The notes: generated from the letters alone by a model not told the origin. DNA of 64,000 nt from Pseudoxanthomonas composti (GCF_004122095.1 NZ_SAWZ01000012.1:23897-87896); one strand, 5' to 3'; shown: positions 1 through 10,320, numbered from the stretch's first letter. A program made the numbers and translations.

Positions 1-35
1 GGGCATTCTATCGCCCCCCTCCTTTCCGCGCCGTG

Positions 36-1889
36 TCAGCGGCCCCGGGTCCACACCGGCATGCCCGCCTGGCGGCGCAGAGCGCTGGCGTAGCGGCGGC
101 GGTCGCCGCTGTCGAGGACCTGGAAAGATCCGGGCAGTTCGATGGCATCGACCAACCGCTGCAAGGCCCGGCTGCGGCTGAACACGAGGCCACGCCACTG
201 TACAAGCATCAGGTAATGATCGCCCTGGGCTCCGGCACCGAGAACCTTGCGCACCAGCCACGCACGACGCACGTTGCCGACACTGGCCAGGGCGTGTCGC
301 AGCGACGCCAGCGCCTGATCGGACAAGCCATGCGGGAGGAAGCTGTCGTCGGAGGACAGCCTGAAGCGATGCGCGTCGAGCTCGCGTTGTGCGTCCTGCC
401 AGGCAAGGAACTCGGCTTGCACCTGCTCGGCGGCCTGGTGCTCGCCTCGCGCCTGGTGAAAGCCGTACAGCCGCTCCAGCACCGCACCGGTGCATGCGGC
501 CTCCAGCGCCATGGCCCGACGCAGGTGGGCCTCGCCTGCCGGATCGTCCCGGTCCAGCAGGCTCGCGCCCAGCCGCAGGTGTCCTTCCAGCAGCTGCGGG
601 GCGCGCGCCACGGCGGCCTGGAGTTCGGGCAACTGGTCCTGGTCCCCAGGCTGGAAGTTCCCTGCCAGCAGCAGATACTCCAGCTCCTGTTCGGGCGATC
701 GCTCAGCCTGCGCCAGCACGGCGATGCGATCGCGCTGCGCCTGGCGCTGCTGGTAGCGCGCCGTCCACTGCTCCTGCACGCCCGCCCGCCAGCGTTCGCT
801 GAAGACCTGCTCCAGCCGTGGCAGCAGCGGCCCCAGCAGGCGCTCGGCGGCCGACTGCGCCGGTTCGTCCAGCGGCATCGGCTGCGCCTTCAGCGCCTGC
901 AAGCGGATGCGAAGCGGCGGATGGGTGTCCTCCAGCCCCAGGTCGCGGTCCAGCGCGCGGTCCAGCCACTGCGCGTCGTCGGTGTGGGCATGGCGCAGGG
1001 CCGCGCCGATGTCCCGATACAGCCGCTCGGGCGGCTGCGGCTGCTGCTCCGCGGCCTGGTCCAGGGCCGGAAAGAAGCCCTGGTGCAGACGCCCATCCAG
1101 CACGCAGGTCCGGGCCAGCGCATCGGCCAGCGCCTGCCCGCCGCCGGACACCCGTGCCGCGATGCGGTCCGCAGCCAGCTCGTTCTCGCGTGCCAGCACG
1201 AAGCTGTAGGCATTGAAGTACGGCGCGTACCAGCCGAAGAAGCGCTGGAACATGCCCGAGGCCCAGGCCTGACGCGCCTCCAGCGCCTGCAGCAGGCGGA
1301 ACCAGCTGAGTCTGACCCGGTAGATCCAGGCGCCGAAGCGTCCGTGGCCGCCACCGAGGTGGCCGAACTCGTGGGCGATCACCGCCGCCAGCTGCTCGCA
1401 GCTCAGGGCCTGCATCAGCGGCAGGCCCAGCACCAGGAAATGGCGATGCCCCAGCAAGCCCAGCAGGCGCGGCACGCTGGCCGCGGCGGCGTTGAGCTCG
1501 GTGTCGATGACGATGCCCGCCAGCGGCGGCGCCCCCGCCGCGCGGCGAATGCGCTCGACCTCGGCCTGCAGTTCCGGTGCCTCGCCGGGCGCGAGCCGGT
1601 AGCCGTCCGGTGGCTCGATCCGCACCCACAGCGCGCGCAGCACCGAATACCCGAAGATCAGTGGAATCAGCACCAGCTTGAACAAATGGGCCAGCAGTGC
1701 CGGCTTGAGCGCAGCCAGCGCCACGATCAGTCCCACCGACATTCCGAATGCGCCGATCAGCGAGCCGGCAAGCACCGAAAACCCCAGCAAGGCCAAGGCG
1801 GCCAGTTGGATCCGATACCACACCGGCGCCTCCACAGCGCGGCGCTGCAGGCGCTCCACCAGCGCCCGACGTGCTTCCACAGACTGCAT
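36..1889 (-). CDS. M48 family membrane metallopeptidase
   Basis: The product is a 617-aa zinc metallopeptidase of family M48 (HtpX/Ste24-like), expected to act at the inner membrane, perhaps in protein quality control. Residues 26-90 contain hydrophobic membrane segments. HEFGH at 173-177 is the zinc-binding helix, and E237 with D241 in the ENELAAD segment is the usual third-ligand region. The roughly 370-residue tail after the protease core is alpha-helical and repeat-like (LEGHLRLGASLL), which suggests a TPR-like or substrate-binding part. It is divergent from speE, with about 110 bp between the starts. The substrate is unknown. Family assignment is secure; the precise role is not. Confidence 0.85.
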   Translation of the reverse strand: MQSVEARRALVERLQRRAVEAPVWYRIQLAALALLGFSVLAGSLIGAFGMSVGLIVALAALKPALLAHLFKLVLIPLIFGYSVLRALWVRIEPPDGYRLAPGEAPELQAEVERIRRAAGAPPLAGIVIDTELNAAAASVPRLLGLLGHRHFLVLGLPLMQALSCEQLAAVIAHEFGHLGGGHGRFGAWIYRVRLSWFRLLQALEARQAWASGMFQRFFGWYAPYFNAYSFVLARENELAADRIAARVSGGGQALADALARTCVLDGRLHQGFFPALDQAAEQQPQPPERLYRDIGAALRHAHTDDAQWLDRALDRDLGLEDTHPPLRIRLQALKAQPMPLDEPAQSAAERLLGPLLPRLEQVFSERWRAGVQEQWTARYQQRQAQRDRIAVLAQAERSPEQELEYLLLAGNFQPGDQDQLPELQAAVARAPQLLEGHLRLGASLLDRDDPAGEAHLRRAMALEAACTGAVLERLYGFHQARGEHQAAEQVQAEFLAWQDAQRELDAHRFRLSSDDSFLPHGLSDQALASLRHALASVGNVRRAWLVRKVLGAGAQGDHYLMLVQWRGLVFSRSRALQRLVDAIELPGSFQVLDSGDRRRYASALRRQAGMPVWTRGR

Positions 1890-2000
1890 CCTGCACCCCT
1901 GTCGTGAACCTCCCCGGCCGTGGATGCTAAGCCAATGCCCCAGGACCGCAACAGGGCGTGGGCTACAATTGCGCCCCCTTTTTCACCTGGACCGCCGCCG

Positions 2001-2861
2001 ATGAGCGCCCAAGACTCCTGGTTTATCGAACACTTCCAGCCCACCGGCTCGGCCATTGGCTTCCGGCTGAAGGGCAAGCTGGACCAGGTGCAGTCGCCGT
2101 TCCAGAAGATCGAGATCTACGACAGCACCGACTGGGGCAAGTTGATGGTGATCGACGGGGCGATGATGCTGACCACCAAGGACAACTTCTTCTACCACGA
2201 GATGATCAGCCACCCGGTGCTGTTCACCCACCCGGACCCGAAGCGGGTGGTGATCATCGGCGGCGGCGACTGCGGCACGCTGCGCGAGGTGCTCAAGCAC
2301 CCGGGCGTTGAGAGCGCGACCCAGTGCGACATCGACGAGCAGGTCACGCGCATGGCCGAGAAGTACTTCCCGGAGCTGTGCGAATCCAACGGCGATGCGC
2401 GCGCCGAGCTGCTGTTCGACGATGGCGTGGCCTATATGGCCAACCTGCCGGCCGGCAGCGTGGACGTGGTGATCGTCGATTCGACCGATCCGGTCGGCCC
2501 GGCCGAGGGCCTGTTCAACAAGGCCTTCTTCGAGAGCTGCTACAAGGCGCTCAAGCCCGATGGCCTGCTGGTGCAGCAGTCCGAGTCGCCGCTGGCGCTG
2601 CTGGACCTGATCGGCGACATGCGCGCGGAGATGGGCAAGGCCGGCTTCCAGTCGTTCAAGACCCTGCCCTTCCCGCAGCCGTGCTATCCCACCGGCTGGT
2701 GGAGCGTGACCATCGCCTCCAAGGACGCCGGCGCGGATTTCGCCTTCCGCCAGGCCGATGCGGCGGCCAAGGGTTTTCAGACGCTGTACTACACCGCGCC
2801 GCTGCACACCGGCGTGCTGGTGTCCCCGCCGTTCATGGCCAAGGCGTTGGGCGAAGGCTGA
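2001..2861 (+). CDS. speE: Polyamine aminopropyltransferase (spermidine synthase)
   Basis: The enzyme transfers the aminopropyl group of decarboxylated S-adenosylmethionine to putrescine to make spermidine, in the cytoplasm. It is 286 aa, the usual length for proteobacterial SpeE. The nucleotide-binding motif GGGDCG is at residues 87-92 and the catalytic-aspartate motif VDSTDPVGP at about 159-167. The ATG at 2001 is chosen because the protein then begins MSAQDSWF as family members do; an in-frame ATG at 1920 would add an unconserved Pro-rich leader. A strong hairpin terminator follows at 2892. No speD (SAM decarboxylase) is visible in the window. Confidence 0.95.
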   Translation: MSAQDSWFIEHFQPTGSAIGFRLKGKLDQVQSPFQKIEIYDSTDWGKLMVIDGAMMLTTKDNFFYHEMISHPVLFTHPDPKRVVIIGGGDCGTLREVLKHPGVESATQCDIDEQVTRMAEKYFPELCESNGDARAELLFDDGVAYMANLPAGSVDVVIVDSTDPVGPAEGLFNKAFFESCYKALKPDGLLVQQSESPLALLDLIGDMRAEMGKAGFQSFKTLPFPQPCYPTGWWSVTIASKDAGADFAFRQADAAAKGFQTLYYTAPLHTGVLVSPPFMAKALGEG

Positions 2862-2891
2862 GTCCGGCCCGCTGCCTGGCTGCGATGAACC

Positions 2892-2924
2892 AAAGCCGCG
2901 CGGTGTGCACCGCGCGGCTTTATT
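2892..2924 (+). terminator. Rho-independent terminator of speE
   Basis: A perfect 14-bp stem (AAAGCCGCGCGGTG pairing with its complement) with a 2-nt loop lies 30 bp after the speE stop and is followed by TATTTG. The A-rich left arm means it could also work on the opposite strand. Confidence 0.85.
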
Positions 2925-3411
2925 TGTGCGCCGTGGGAGCATGCGAAGGCCACGCGCTTGCACCGCTTCGCCACAATCAGCCGCGTGCATTGCGCTGTTG
3001 AAGCGGCTCGAGGTGGTGCTGGGGCCCTCAGCCGAGAAGATGCGTTCACGGGCTAGCCCCTTCGCGGCTGGAGCCGCTCCCACGGGATGCGTTCGAGGCG
3101 CATGGCGGCATTTCGGTGTCAGCTCAAAGCCGCCTTGGTGGACAAGCTTCGCGTTGTCCACCCTACATGGGGTGGACGGCGCTTCTTTCATCCAACGGAT
3201 GTAGGGTGGATGACGCTCTTTCATCCACCATCTCCGCGAAGCGGATCACGCATGTTCGAGGTTCCATCAGGCCGCTCTCCCCTGCTGTTTGCATGTCTTC
3301 TCGGCAGGTGACCGCCATGCCTGTCATGCACTTGCCACCGGCCGGCGCGAAGCTGCAAGGTCATGACCCGCCCCGTCGGCGACGCGCGGGCGCCCGCTTC
3401 CGGAGTGCTGC
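2925..3411. repeat. Intergenic repeat cluster after speE
   Basis: This 490-bp gap has no credible gene. It holds a REP-like GTGGGAGC fragment near 2934, a REP-like inverted element around 3043-3090 (CGGGCTAGCCCC...CGGCTGGAGCCGCTCCCACGG), and a pair of related hairpins. The first hairpin, at 3137-3166, has arms GGTGGACAA and TTGTCCACC and ends in CCCTAC. The second, at 3201-3230, begins GTAGGG and has arms GGTGGATGA and TCATCCACC. The same two hairpins recur at several other places in the window. Confidence 0.8.
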
Positions 3412-4518
3412 ATGTTGCGATCGAGCCTGTTCCTGACGGCCTGCATGGCCCTGACCCTGTCCTTTTCCGCCATGGCCCAGTCCACCCCGCTGAAACCCTT
3501 GCCGACCGACCGACCGCTGGTGATCGGCCACCGCGGCGCCAGCGCGCTGCGCCCGGAGCACACGCTGGCCGCCTACGCCAAGGCCATCGAGGATGGCGCC
3601 GACTTCATCGAGCCCGACCTGGTCTCGACCCGCGACGGCGTGCTGGTCTCGCGACACGAGAACGAGATCGGCGGCACCACCGATGTGGCCGACCACCCGG
3701 AATTCGCTTCGCGTCGCACCACCAAGACCATCGACGGCCATGCCATCACCGGCTGGTTCACCGAAGACTTCACGCTGGCCGAGCTGAAGACCCTGCGCGC
3801 ACGCGAGCGGCTGCCGCAGCTGCGCGGCACCGCCTACGACGGCCAGTTCCAGATCGTGACGCTGGAGGAGCTCATCGACTTCACCGCGGCCGAAGCGGCT
3901 GCGCGCGGCCGGGTGATCGGGCTGATTCCCGAGATCAAGCACCCGACCTATTTCCAGCAGCAGGGCCTGGCGATGGAGGCCGAGGTGCTGGCCACGCTGC
4001 AGGCGCATGCGTACACGCGCAGCGCGCCGGTGGTGATCCAGTCCTTCGAGGTGGACAACCTCAAGCGCCTGCACGCGCTGCTGGGCAACGCGCATCCCAA
4101 CATCCGCCTGCTGCAGCTGATCAGCGCGCCGGATGAGCGCCCCGGCGATGTCATGGCCGCGGGCGGCAAGACCACTTACGCCCAGATGCTCACGCCGGCT
4201 GGCCTGAAGACCATCGCCCAGTACGCGCAGATCCTGGGGCCGGCCACGCGCACGCTGCTGCCGCTGGATGCGCAGGGCAGACTGGGCCAGCCCAACGAGA
4301 TCATCGCAGCCGCCCATGCCGCCGGGCTGCAGGTGCAGCCGTATACGTTTCGTCCGGAGAACGCCTTCCTGCCCAAGGACCTGCAGCATGGCCAGGACCA
4401 GGCTGCGCGCAACGCAGACGGCTCGGTCAAGGAGATGCGCGCCTTTATCGACGCGGGCGTGGATGGCTTTTTCACCGATGACCCGGCGCTGGGGCGCAAG
4501 GCCGTCGACGGGCGTTAG
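3412..4518 (+). CDS. glpQ: Periplasmic glycerophosphodiester phosphodiesterase
   Basis: It hydrolyses glycerophosphodiesters (deacylated phospholipids) to glycerol-3-phosphate and an alcohol. The 368-aa product has a signal peptide (residues 1-22, ending AMAQ). The GDPD signature HRGASA starts at H40, with metal ligands E67/D69 (IEPD) and second catalytic histidine H82 (RHE). The late FFTDDP motif closes the TIM barrel. Length and the extracellular form fit GlpQ rather than cytoplasmic UgpQ. No glycerol-3-phosphate transporter gene is adjacent; the next gene is a TonB receptor 130 bp downstream on the same strand. Confidence 0.9.
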   Translation: MLRSSLFLTACMALTLSFSAMAQSTPLKPLPTDRPLVIGHRGASALRPEHTLAAYAKAIEDGADFIEPDLVSTRDGVLVSRHENEIGGTTDVADHPEFASRRTTKTIDGHAITGWFTEDFTLAELKTLRARERLPQLRGTAYDGQFQIVTLEELIDFTAAEAAARGRVIGLIPEIKHPTYFQQQGLAMEAEVLATLQAHAYTRSAPVVIQSFEVDNLKRLHALLGNAHPNIRLLQLISAPDERPGDVMAAGGKTTYAQMLTPAGLKTIAQYAQILGPATRTLLPLDAQGRLGQPNEIIAAAHAAGLQVQPYTFRPENAFLPKDLQHGQDQAARNADGSVKEMRAFIDAGVDGFFTDDPALGRKAVDGR

Positions 4519-4648
4519 CGGGCAGCCGCGCGGCAGATTGCGGCGCGGTGTCAAAAGCATTTCATATTCGGCCTGCATGGTGGGGGGGATCGCGAGCGCT
4601 GCGCTGTCGGCGCATCGCCACTTCCCCCCACTGCTCCTCCCCAACACC

Positions 4649-6937
4649 ATGCACATTCGCCCGCTGTCACTCGCCGTGGCGCTCGCCCTGAGCGCCGCCC
4701 ACGCCCATGCGCAGGATGCATCCACCAATACGCCCGATGGCAGCGACAGCGCGCGCACGCTGGACGCGGTCTCGGTCATCGGCGCCGGCGAAACCCGCCA
4801 GGTCCAGCGCATCACCGAGGTGGACAAGCAGGTCCTGCCGCCCGGCACCAGCGGACAGAAGATCCTGGACCGCCTGCCCGGCGTGTCGGTGCAGTCCAAC
4901 GACCCGTTCGGCGCCAATGAAGAGTCGCAGACCATCAGCCTGCGCGGCTTCGACAAGAGCCGCCTGGGCTATACGCTCGATGGCATCCCGCTGGGCGACA
5001 ACGCCTACGGCAACTACAACGGCCTGAGCATCGCGCGTGCGTTGATTGCCGAGAACCTGGCCGGTGTAGAGCTGTCCGAGGGCATCGGCTCGCTGGGCGT
5101 GGCGTCCACCAGCAACCTTGGCGGCACCATCCAGTACTTCTCGCAGGACCCGGCCAGCACCTTCGGCGGACGCATCGCCCAGACCGTGGGCAGCGACAGC
5201 CAGAACCGCAGCTTCCTGCGCGTGGACACCGGCGACCTCAATGGTTTTGCCGCCTACGTCTCCGGCGTGCATCAGGAGGCAGACATGTGGGCCGCGCCGC
5301 ACCAGAACCAGACCACCAGGCAGTTCAACGCCAAGGCGGTGTGGAACGTGGGCGAGCATCGCTTCGGCGCCTTCGCCGCCACCTCGCGCGTGAGCCAGGC
5401 CAACTACGCCTACCTGTCCAAGAGCATGCTGGCGCGCGGCCTGGGCTGGGACTGGAACATCTATGCGCCGGACTGGAACCGCGCCGTGGCCGCCGCCTAC
5501 TGCGCGCCCGCCACCTACGACGCGACGCGCTGCGCCTTCAGCGGCGGCGTGAACAGCATCGACGATGCCTACTACCAGTCGCGCGCCCTGCGCGATGACA
5601 ACCTGTACGCGCTGGATGCGGACATCGCCCTGGGCCAGACCAGCCACCTCAAGCTGCTCGGCTACCACCACGAGAACCGCGGCCAGGGCCACTGGTGGGC
5701 GCCGGGCCAGCGCTCCAACCCGGGCACGCCGCAGGAGCTGCCGATCTCCATCCGCTCCACCAACTATTCCATCAACCGCCAGGGCCTGACCGCGGCCTTG
5801 AACTGGCAGTGGGGCATCCACGAGCTGCAGGCCGGGCTGTGGTACGAGCGCAACGACCACAACGTCGAGCGCAACTTCTACTGGATCGATGGCCCGTTCC
5901 TGGACGATGGCTATCTCAACCATCCCGACCGGCGCCTGTTCGACCAGGATTTCGACATCCGCACGCGGCAGTTCTTCGTGCAGGACCGCATGCGCTTCCT
6001 GGACGAGCGCCTCACCGTCGATGTCGGCCTGAAGAGCCCGCGCACGGAGATGACCGCCTTCGCCAAGCCCGGTACCGAGACCCAATACGCCAGCGGCACC
6101 CTGATCGCCAAGGAGAACGTGCTGCCGCAGGCCGGCGTGGGCTTCAAGCTTTCGCCGGGCCAGGAAGTGTTCGCCTCCTATGCGGAGAACATCGCGGCCT
6201 TCGTCGGCGGTGGCAGCGGCGGTCCGCTGCAGGTCTCCCCCGCGTCCTTCGCCGCCAGTGCCGGACTGCAGCCGGAGAAGTCGCGCACCTTCGAAGCCGG
6301 CTGGCGCGTGTTCGGCGATACCTACCAGGCCTCGCTGGCGGCCTACCACGTGCTGTTCGACAACCGCCTGCTCTCGCTCAATCCCTGCGCCAGCATCGAG
6401 GTCGGTACGCGTCCGGAGTGCGTCACCCGCTTCATCAACGTCGGCTCGGTCAAGAGCAATGGCGCGGAGCTGACCTTCATCCTCAAGCCGGTCCAGGGGC
6501 TGGAGTGGTACAACGCGCTGTCCTGGAACAGGACCACCTACGAGGACGACTACGTCTCCGGCGGCGAGGTGGTGCCGGTGGCCGGCAAGATCACCGTGGA
6601 CACGCCGCAGCAGATGGCTTCCAGCGAGCTGAGCTGGCGCCAGGGCGGCTGGAACGTCAGCCTGCGCGGCAAGTACACCGGCAAGCGCTACTACACCTAT
6701 ACCAACGACCAGTCGGTGCCGGGCGTGACCACCTTCGACTTCGGCACCGGCTACGACTTCGGCGCCGGCCTGGGCCTGCAGAACCTGCGCGTGGCCCTGA
6801 ACGTGACCAACCTGACCGACAAGCGCTACGCCGGCCAGCTGAGCTCGTTCGCGCCGACCGACCCGGCCGGGACCCGCTACGCCATCCATGCCAGCGCGCC
6901 GCGGCAGGTGTTCTTGACCCTGTCGGCCGAGTTCTAG
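4649..6937 (+). CDS. TonB-dependent outer-membrane receptor
   Basis: The product is a 762-aa outer-membrane active transporter. The signal peptide is residues 1-22 (ending HAHAQ). A TonB-box-like segment (LDAVSVIGAGE) is followed by the plug domain (KILDRLPGVSVQ, then SLRGFDKSRLGYTLDGIPLGD) and a 22-strand barrel ending in an aromatic residue (LSAEF). The ATG at 4649 is chosen because it begins the signal peptide; upstream in-frame codons overlap glpQ. The substrate is not clear, since no synthesis, sensor or ABC genes are adjacent. A strong terminator follows at 6972. Confidence 0.88.
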   Translation: MHIRPLSLAVALALSAAHAHAQDASTNTPDGSDSARTLDAVSVIGAGETRQVQRITEVDKQVLPPGTSGQKILDRLPGVSVQSNDPFGANEESQTISLRGFDKSRLGYTLDGIPLGDNAYGNYNGLSIARALIAENLAGVELSEGIGSLGVASTSNLGGTIQYFSQDPASTFGGRIAQTVGSDSQNRSFLRVDTGDLNGFAAYVSGVHQEADMWAAPHQNQTTRQFNAKAVWNVGEHRFGAFAATSRVSQANYAYLSKSMLARGLGWDWNIYAPDWNRAVAAAYCAPATYDATRCAFSGGVNSIDDAYYQSRALRDDNLYALDADIALGQTSHLKLLGYHHENRGQGHWWAPGQRSNPGTPQELPISIRSTNYSINRQGLTAALNWQWGIHELQAGLWYERNDHNVERNFYWIDGPFLDDGYLNHPDRRLFDQDFDIRTRQFFVQDRMRFLDERLTVDVGLKSPRTEMTAFAKPGTETQYASGTLIAKENVLPQAGVGFKLSPGQEVFASYAENIAAFVGGGSGGPLQVSPASFAASAGLQPEKSRTFEAGWRVFGDTYQASLAAYHVLFDNRLLSLNPCASIEVGTRPECVTRFINVGSVKSNGAELTFILKPVQGLEWYNALSWNRTTYEDDYVSGGEVVPVAGKITVDTPQQMASSELSWRQGGWNVSLRGKYTGKRYYTYTNDQSVPGVTTFDFGTGYDFGAGLGLQNLRVALNVTNLTDKRYAGQLSSFAPTDPAGTRYAIHASAPRQVFLTLSAEF

Positions 6938-6971
6938 GGCGGCAGGCGCCCGGTCTGAGGCGGCTTGCTTG

Positions 6972-7002
6972 AGCCGCGGTCCGGCAGGGCCGCGGCTTTT
7001 TT
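6972..7002 (+). terminator. Rho-independent terminator after the TonB receptor
   Basis: An 8-bp GC stem (AGCCGCGG pairing with CCGCGGCT) with a 10-nt loop is followed directly by six T, about 35 bp after the receptor stop codon. Confidence 0.9.
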
Positions 7003-7018
7003 GCGTTCGCTTGGGGCC

Positions 7019-7131
7019 AGGAACGAGTGGAGAGGAACGAGGAACGAGACAAGCGCGCGCCTGGCTGCTCTCACTCGTTCCTCGTTTCTCGTTCCTCGTT
7101 TCTCGTTCCTCGTTTCTCGTTTCTCGTTTCT
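7019..7131. repeat. Purine/pyrimidine mirror repeat element (GAACGAG/CTCGTTC)
   Basis: A purine-rich tract (GAACGAGTGGAGAGGAACG onward) is followed about 30 bp later by its pyrimidine-rich complement, made of repeated TCGTTCCTCGTTTC units. The arms can pair into a long imperfect hairpin. This is the first of four related elements in the window (see 17969, 30280 and 63896). Confidence 0.75.
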
Positions 7132-7277
7132 GCGGAGAGCTCAGCACCGACCCGCCCGATGAATGGAACGCTCCGTCCAGCCAACCGCTCGCCCGGACTG
7201 TCGGAAAAACGTTAAAATTAGTTGCCGAGACAAACGGTTTAGTAATTGGCCTGTCATCTTCAGGCCGGACAGCAGTG

Positions 7278-7934
7278 ATGAACGCCTCTTTGATCCCGAC
7301 CCGCCAAGGGTCCTACCTTCCGATCTCCGCCCGCATGCTCAAGCGCGGCGAACGCGTCCTGGAACCGGACGTCTATGTCACCCCTTACCAGGGCCAGCCC
7401 GTGGTGGTGAAGGACTACCGCCGCTATCGCGGCACGCCGATGGCCTTGCCTGCCCGCCTGCTGGTCTGGCGCGAAGCCCGCATCCTGCGGCGCCTGCGCG
7501 GCTGGCGGCATGCGCCGGTGTTGCTGGGTTCGGCCGGCCTGCTGCTGGGCATGGAGTTCGTCGCCGGCAGCGCCCTCAGCGGCGAGGCCGAGATGCTCAC
7601 CGAGTCCCTGTTCCGCCAGCTACGCGGGGTGGTCGCGCGGCTGCATGCCGACGGCATCCTGCACAACGATCTGCACACCTCCAACTTCATGCTCGCCGGC
7701 GGCACCCTGGTGCTGCTGGACTACGCCTCGGCCCTGCGCCTGCCGCGCTGGATGCTGCGCCTGCCGTTGTTGCGCGAGTTCCGTCGCGCCGACCTGGCCA
7801 ATGCCCTGCGCATCCAGAAGCGCCTGACCGGCCGCCACTTCGGCGGTGCGCGCGCCGAGCTGCTGGCCCCGCCCACCTGGGTCAGCGCCACGCGCGAGCG
7901 CTGGAAGCGGTTCTATCGCTGGGCCAAGGCCTGA
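7278..7934 (+). CDS. WaaP/Kdo-kinase-like small protein kinase
   Basis: A 218-aa protein with a minimal kinase fold, like lipopolysaccharide core kinases (WaaP/KdkA) or RIO kinases. Conserved features are VVVKDY (ATP-contacting K45), catalytic loop HNDLHTSN at 130-137 with D131, and LLDY with metal-binding D148. It probably phosphorylates a sugar or lipid-linked sugar on the cytoplasmic face of the inner membrane, but no LPS genes are nearby, so the substrate is open. The ATG at 7278 is used; in-frame codons further upstream lie in the repeat element. The 80 bp before it are unusually AT-rich and probably contain the promoter. It is convergent with the P-II gene. Confidence 0.7.
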   Translation: MNASLIPTRQGSYLPISARMLKRGERVLEPDVYVTPYQGQPVVVKDYRRYRGTPMALPARLLVWREARILRRLRGWRHAPVLLGSAGLLLGMEFVAGSALSGEAEMLTESLFRQLRGVVARLHADGILHNDLHTSNFMLAGGTLVLLDYASALRLPRWMLRLPLLREFRRADLANALRIQKRLTGRHFGGARAELLAPPTWVSATRERWKRFYRWAKA

Positions 7935-8003
7935 ACGCTGCCGGCGGCGCCCTGCGCCGCCCGTGTGTGCGCCGGCAACCGGCGCGGTCGGGTCCAGACG
8001 GCC

Positions 8004-8791
<788 letters not shown>

Positions 8792-8805
8792 GCGGAGCTT
8801 CCCCC

Positions 8806-10320
8806 ATGAGTCTTGCCCTGGTGCACAGCCGTGCACGGGCCGGCGTGCGCGCACCTGCGGTCCGGGTGGAAGTGCACCTGTCCGGTGGTCTGCCCTGCAC
8901 GCAGATCGTCGGCCTGCCCGAGGCGGCCGTGCGTGAGTCGCGCGACCGCGTGCGTGCGGCGATCCTGTGCGCGCAGTTCGAATTTCCCGCCCGCCGCATC
9001 ACCGTCAATCTGGCGCCCGCCGACCTGCCCAAGGAAGGCGGCCGCTTCGACCTGCCCATCGCCCTGGGCATCCTGGCCGCCAGCGGGCAGATCGACCGGC
9101 AGGCGCTGGCCGAGTGGGAATTCATCGGCGAGCTGGGGCTGACCGGCCAGCTGCGCGCGGTCGATGGCGTGTTGCCTGCCGCCCTGGCAGCGGCGGCGGC
9201 CCAGCGACGGCTGATGGTGCCGGCCGAAAGCGGCGCCGAAGCGGCGCTGGCGCGGGAGGGCAACGCCTGCACCGCGCGCACCCTGCTGGAGGTCTGCGCC
9301 ACGCTCAACGGCACCCGCGAGCCCGTGCCGGCCCAGCCGCAATCGGTCCAACCCGTGCCGCTGCCGGACATGGCCGATGTGCGCGGGCAGGCGCAGGCGC
9401 GCCGTGCGCTGGAAGTGGCCGCGGCCGGCGGGCACCACCTGCTGTTCGTCGGCAGCCCCGGCTGCGGCAAGACCCTGCTGGCCTCGCGCCTGCCCGGCAT
9501 CCTGCCCGAAGCCAGCGAGGACGAAGCGCTGGAGTCGGCGGCCATCGCCTCGGTCAGCGGACAGGGGCTGGACCCGGCGCGCTGGCGACAGCGGCCCTAC
9601 CGCGCGCCGCACCACACCGCCAGCGCGGTGTCCCTGGTGGGCGGGGGCGCGCAACCGCGTCCGGGCGAGATCTCGCTGGCCCACAACGGCGTGTTGTTCC
9701 TGGATGAGCTCACCGAGTGGGATCGCCGCGCGCTGGAAGTGCTGCGCGAGCCGCTGGAGTCCGGCACGGTCACCGTCTCGCGCGCGGCACGCAGCGCGGA
9801 GTTTCCCGCGCGCTTCCAGCTGGTGGCCGCGATGAACCCCTGCCCCTGCGGCTGGGCCGGCGATGCCAACGGACGCTGCCGCTGCAGCCGCGATGCGATC
9901 AACCGCTACCGCAGCCGCATCTCCGGGCCACTGCTGGACCGCATCGACCTGCAGATCGAGGTCCCACGCCTGCCTTCGCAGGCGCTGCGGCCCGACGCGC
10001 CCGCCGGCGAGGACAGCGCAGCCATCCGCGCCCGCGTGGTCCTGGCGCGGCAACGCCAGCTGGCGCGCGCCGGCGCGCTCAATGCGCACCTGAGCCAATC
10101 CGAGACCTTCGCCAGCTGCCGCCTGGCCCCGGGCGACCAGGAGTTGCTGGAACGCGCGATCGACCGCCTGCAGCTCTCCGCGCGCACCATGCAGCGCATC
10201 CTGCGGGTCTCGCGCACCATCGCCGACCTGGCCGGCGCAGCGCAGATCGACACATCACACCTGACCGAAGCCCTGGGCTATCGCCGCATCGACCAGCGCG
10301 GTGAGGCGCATGCGGCGTAG
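8806..10320 (+). CDS. comM: YifB/ComM family Mg-chelatase-like AAA+ ATPase
   Basis: A 504-aa AAA+ helicase-like protein; ComM drives branch migration during natural transformation. The N-terminal ComM domain (residues 1-170, IVGLPEAAVRESRDRV) precedes Walker A GSPGCGKT at 216-223 and Walker B LFLDE at 297-301. A Cys cluster (CPCGWAGDANGRCRC, near 346-360) and the C-terminal Mg-chelatase domain follow. Length is typical, so the gene looks intact. A 14-bp hairpin lies about 95 bp after the stop, between comM and the convergent amidase gene. Confidence 0.92.
   Translation: MSLALVHSRARAGVRAPAVRVEVHLSGGLPCTQIVGLPEAAVRESRDRVRAAILCAQFEFPARRITVNLAPADLPKEGGRFDLPIALGILAASGQIDRQALAEWEFIGELGLTGQLRAVDGVLPAALAAAAAQRRLMVPAESGAEAALAREGNACTARTLLEVCATLNGTREPVPAQPQSVQPVPLPDMADVRGQAQARRALEVAAAGGHHLLFVGSPGCGKTLLASRLPGILPEASEDEALESAAIASVSGQGLDPARWRQRPYRAPHHTASAVSLVGGGAQPRPGEISLAHNGVLFLDELTEWDRRALEVLREPLESGTVTVSRAARSAEFPARFQLVAAMNPCPCGWAGDANGRCRCSRDAINRYRSRISGPLLDRIDLQIEVPRLPSQALRPDAPAGEDSAAIRARVVLARQRQLARAGALNAHLSQSETFASCRLAPGDQELLERAIDRLQLSARTMQRILRVSRTIADLAGAAQIDTSHLTEALGYRRIDQRGEAHAA

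Noticed and set aside
33..1907. Long open frame on the plus strand across the M48 peptidase gene
   Set aside because: It is antisense to a clear metallopeptidase, has no family motifs and arises from high-GC codon bias.
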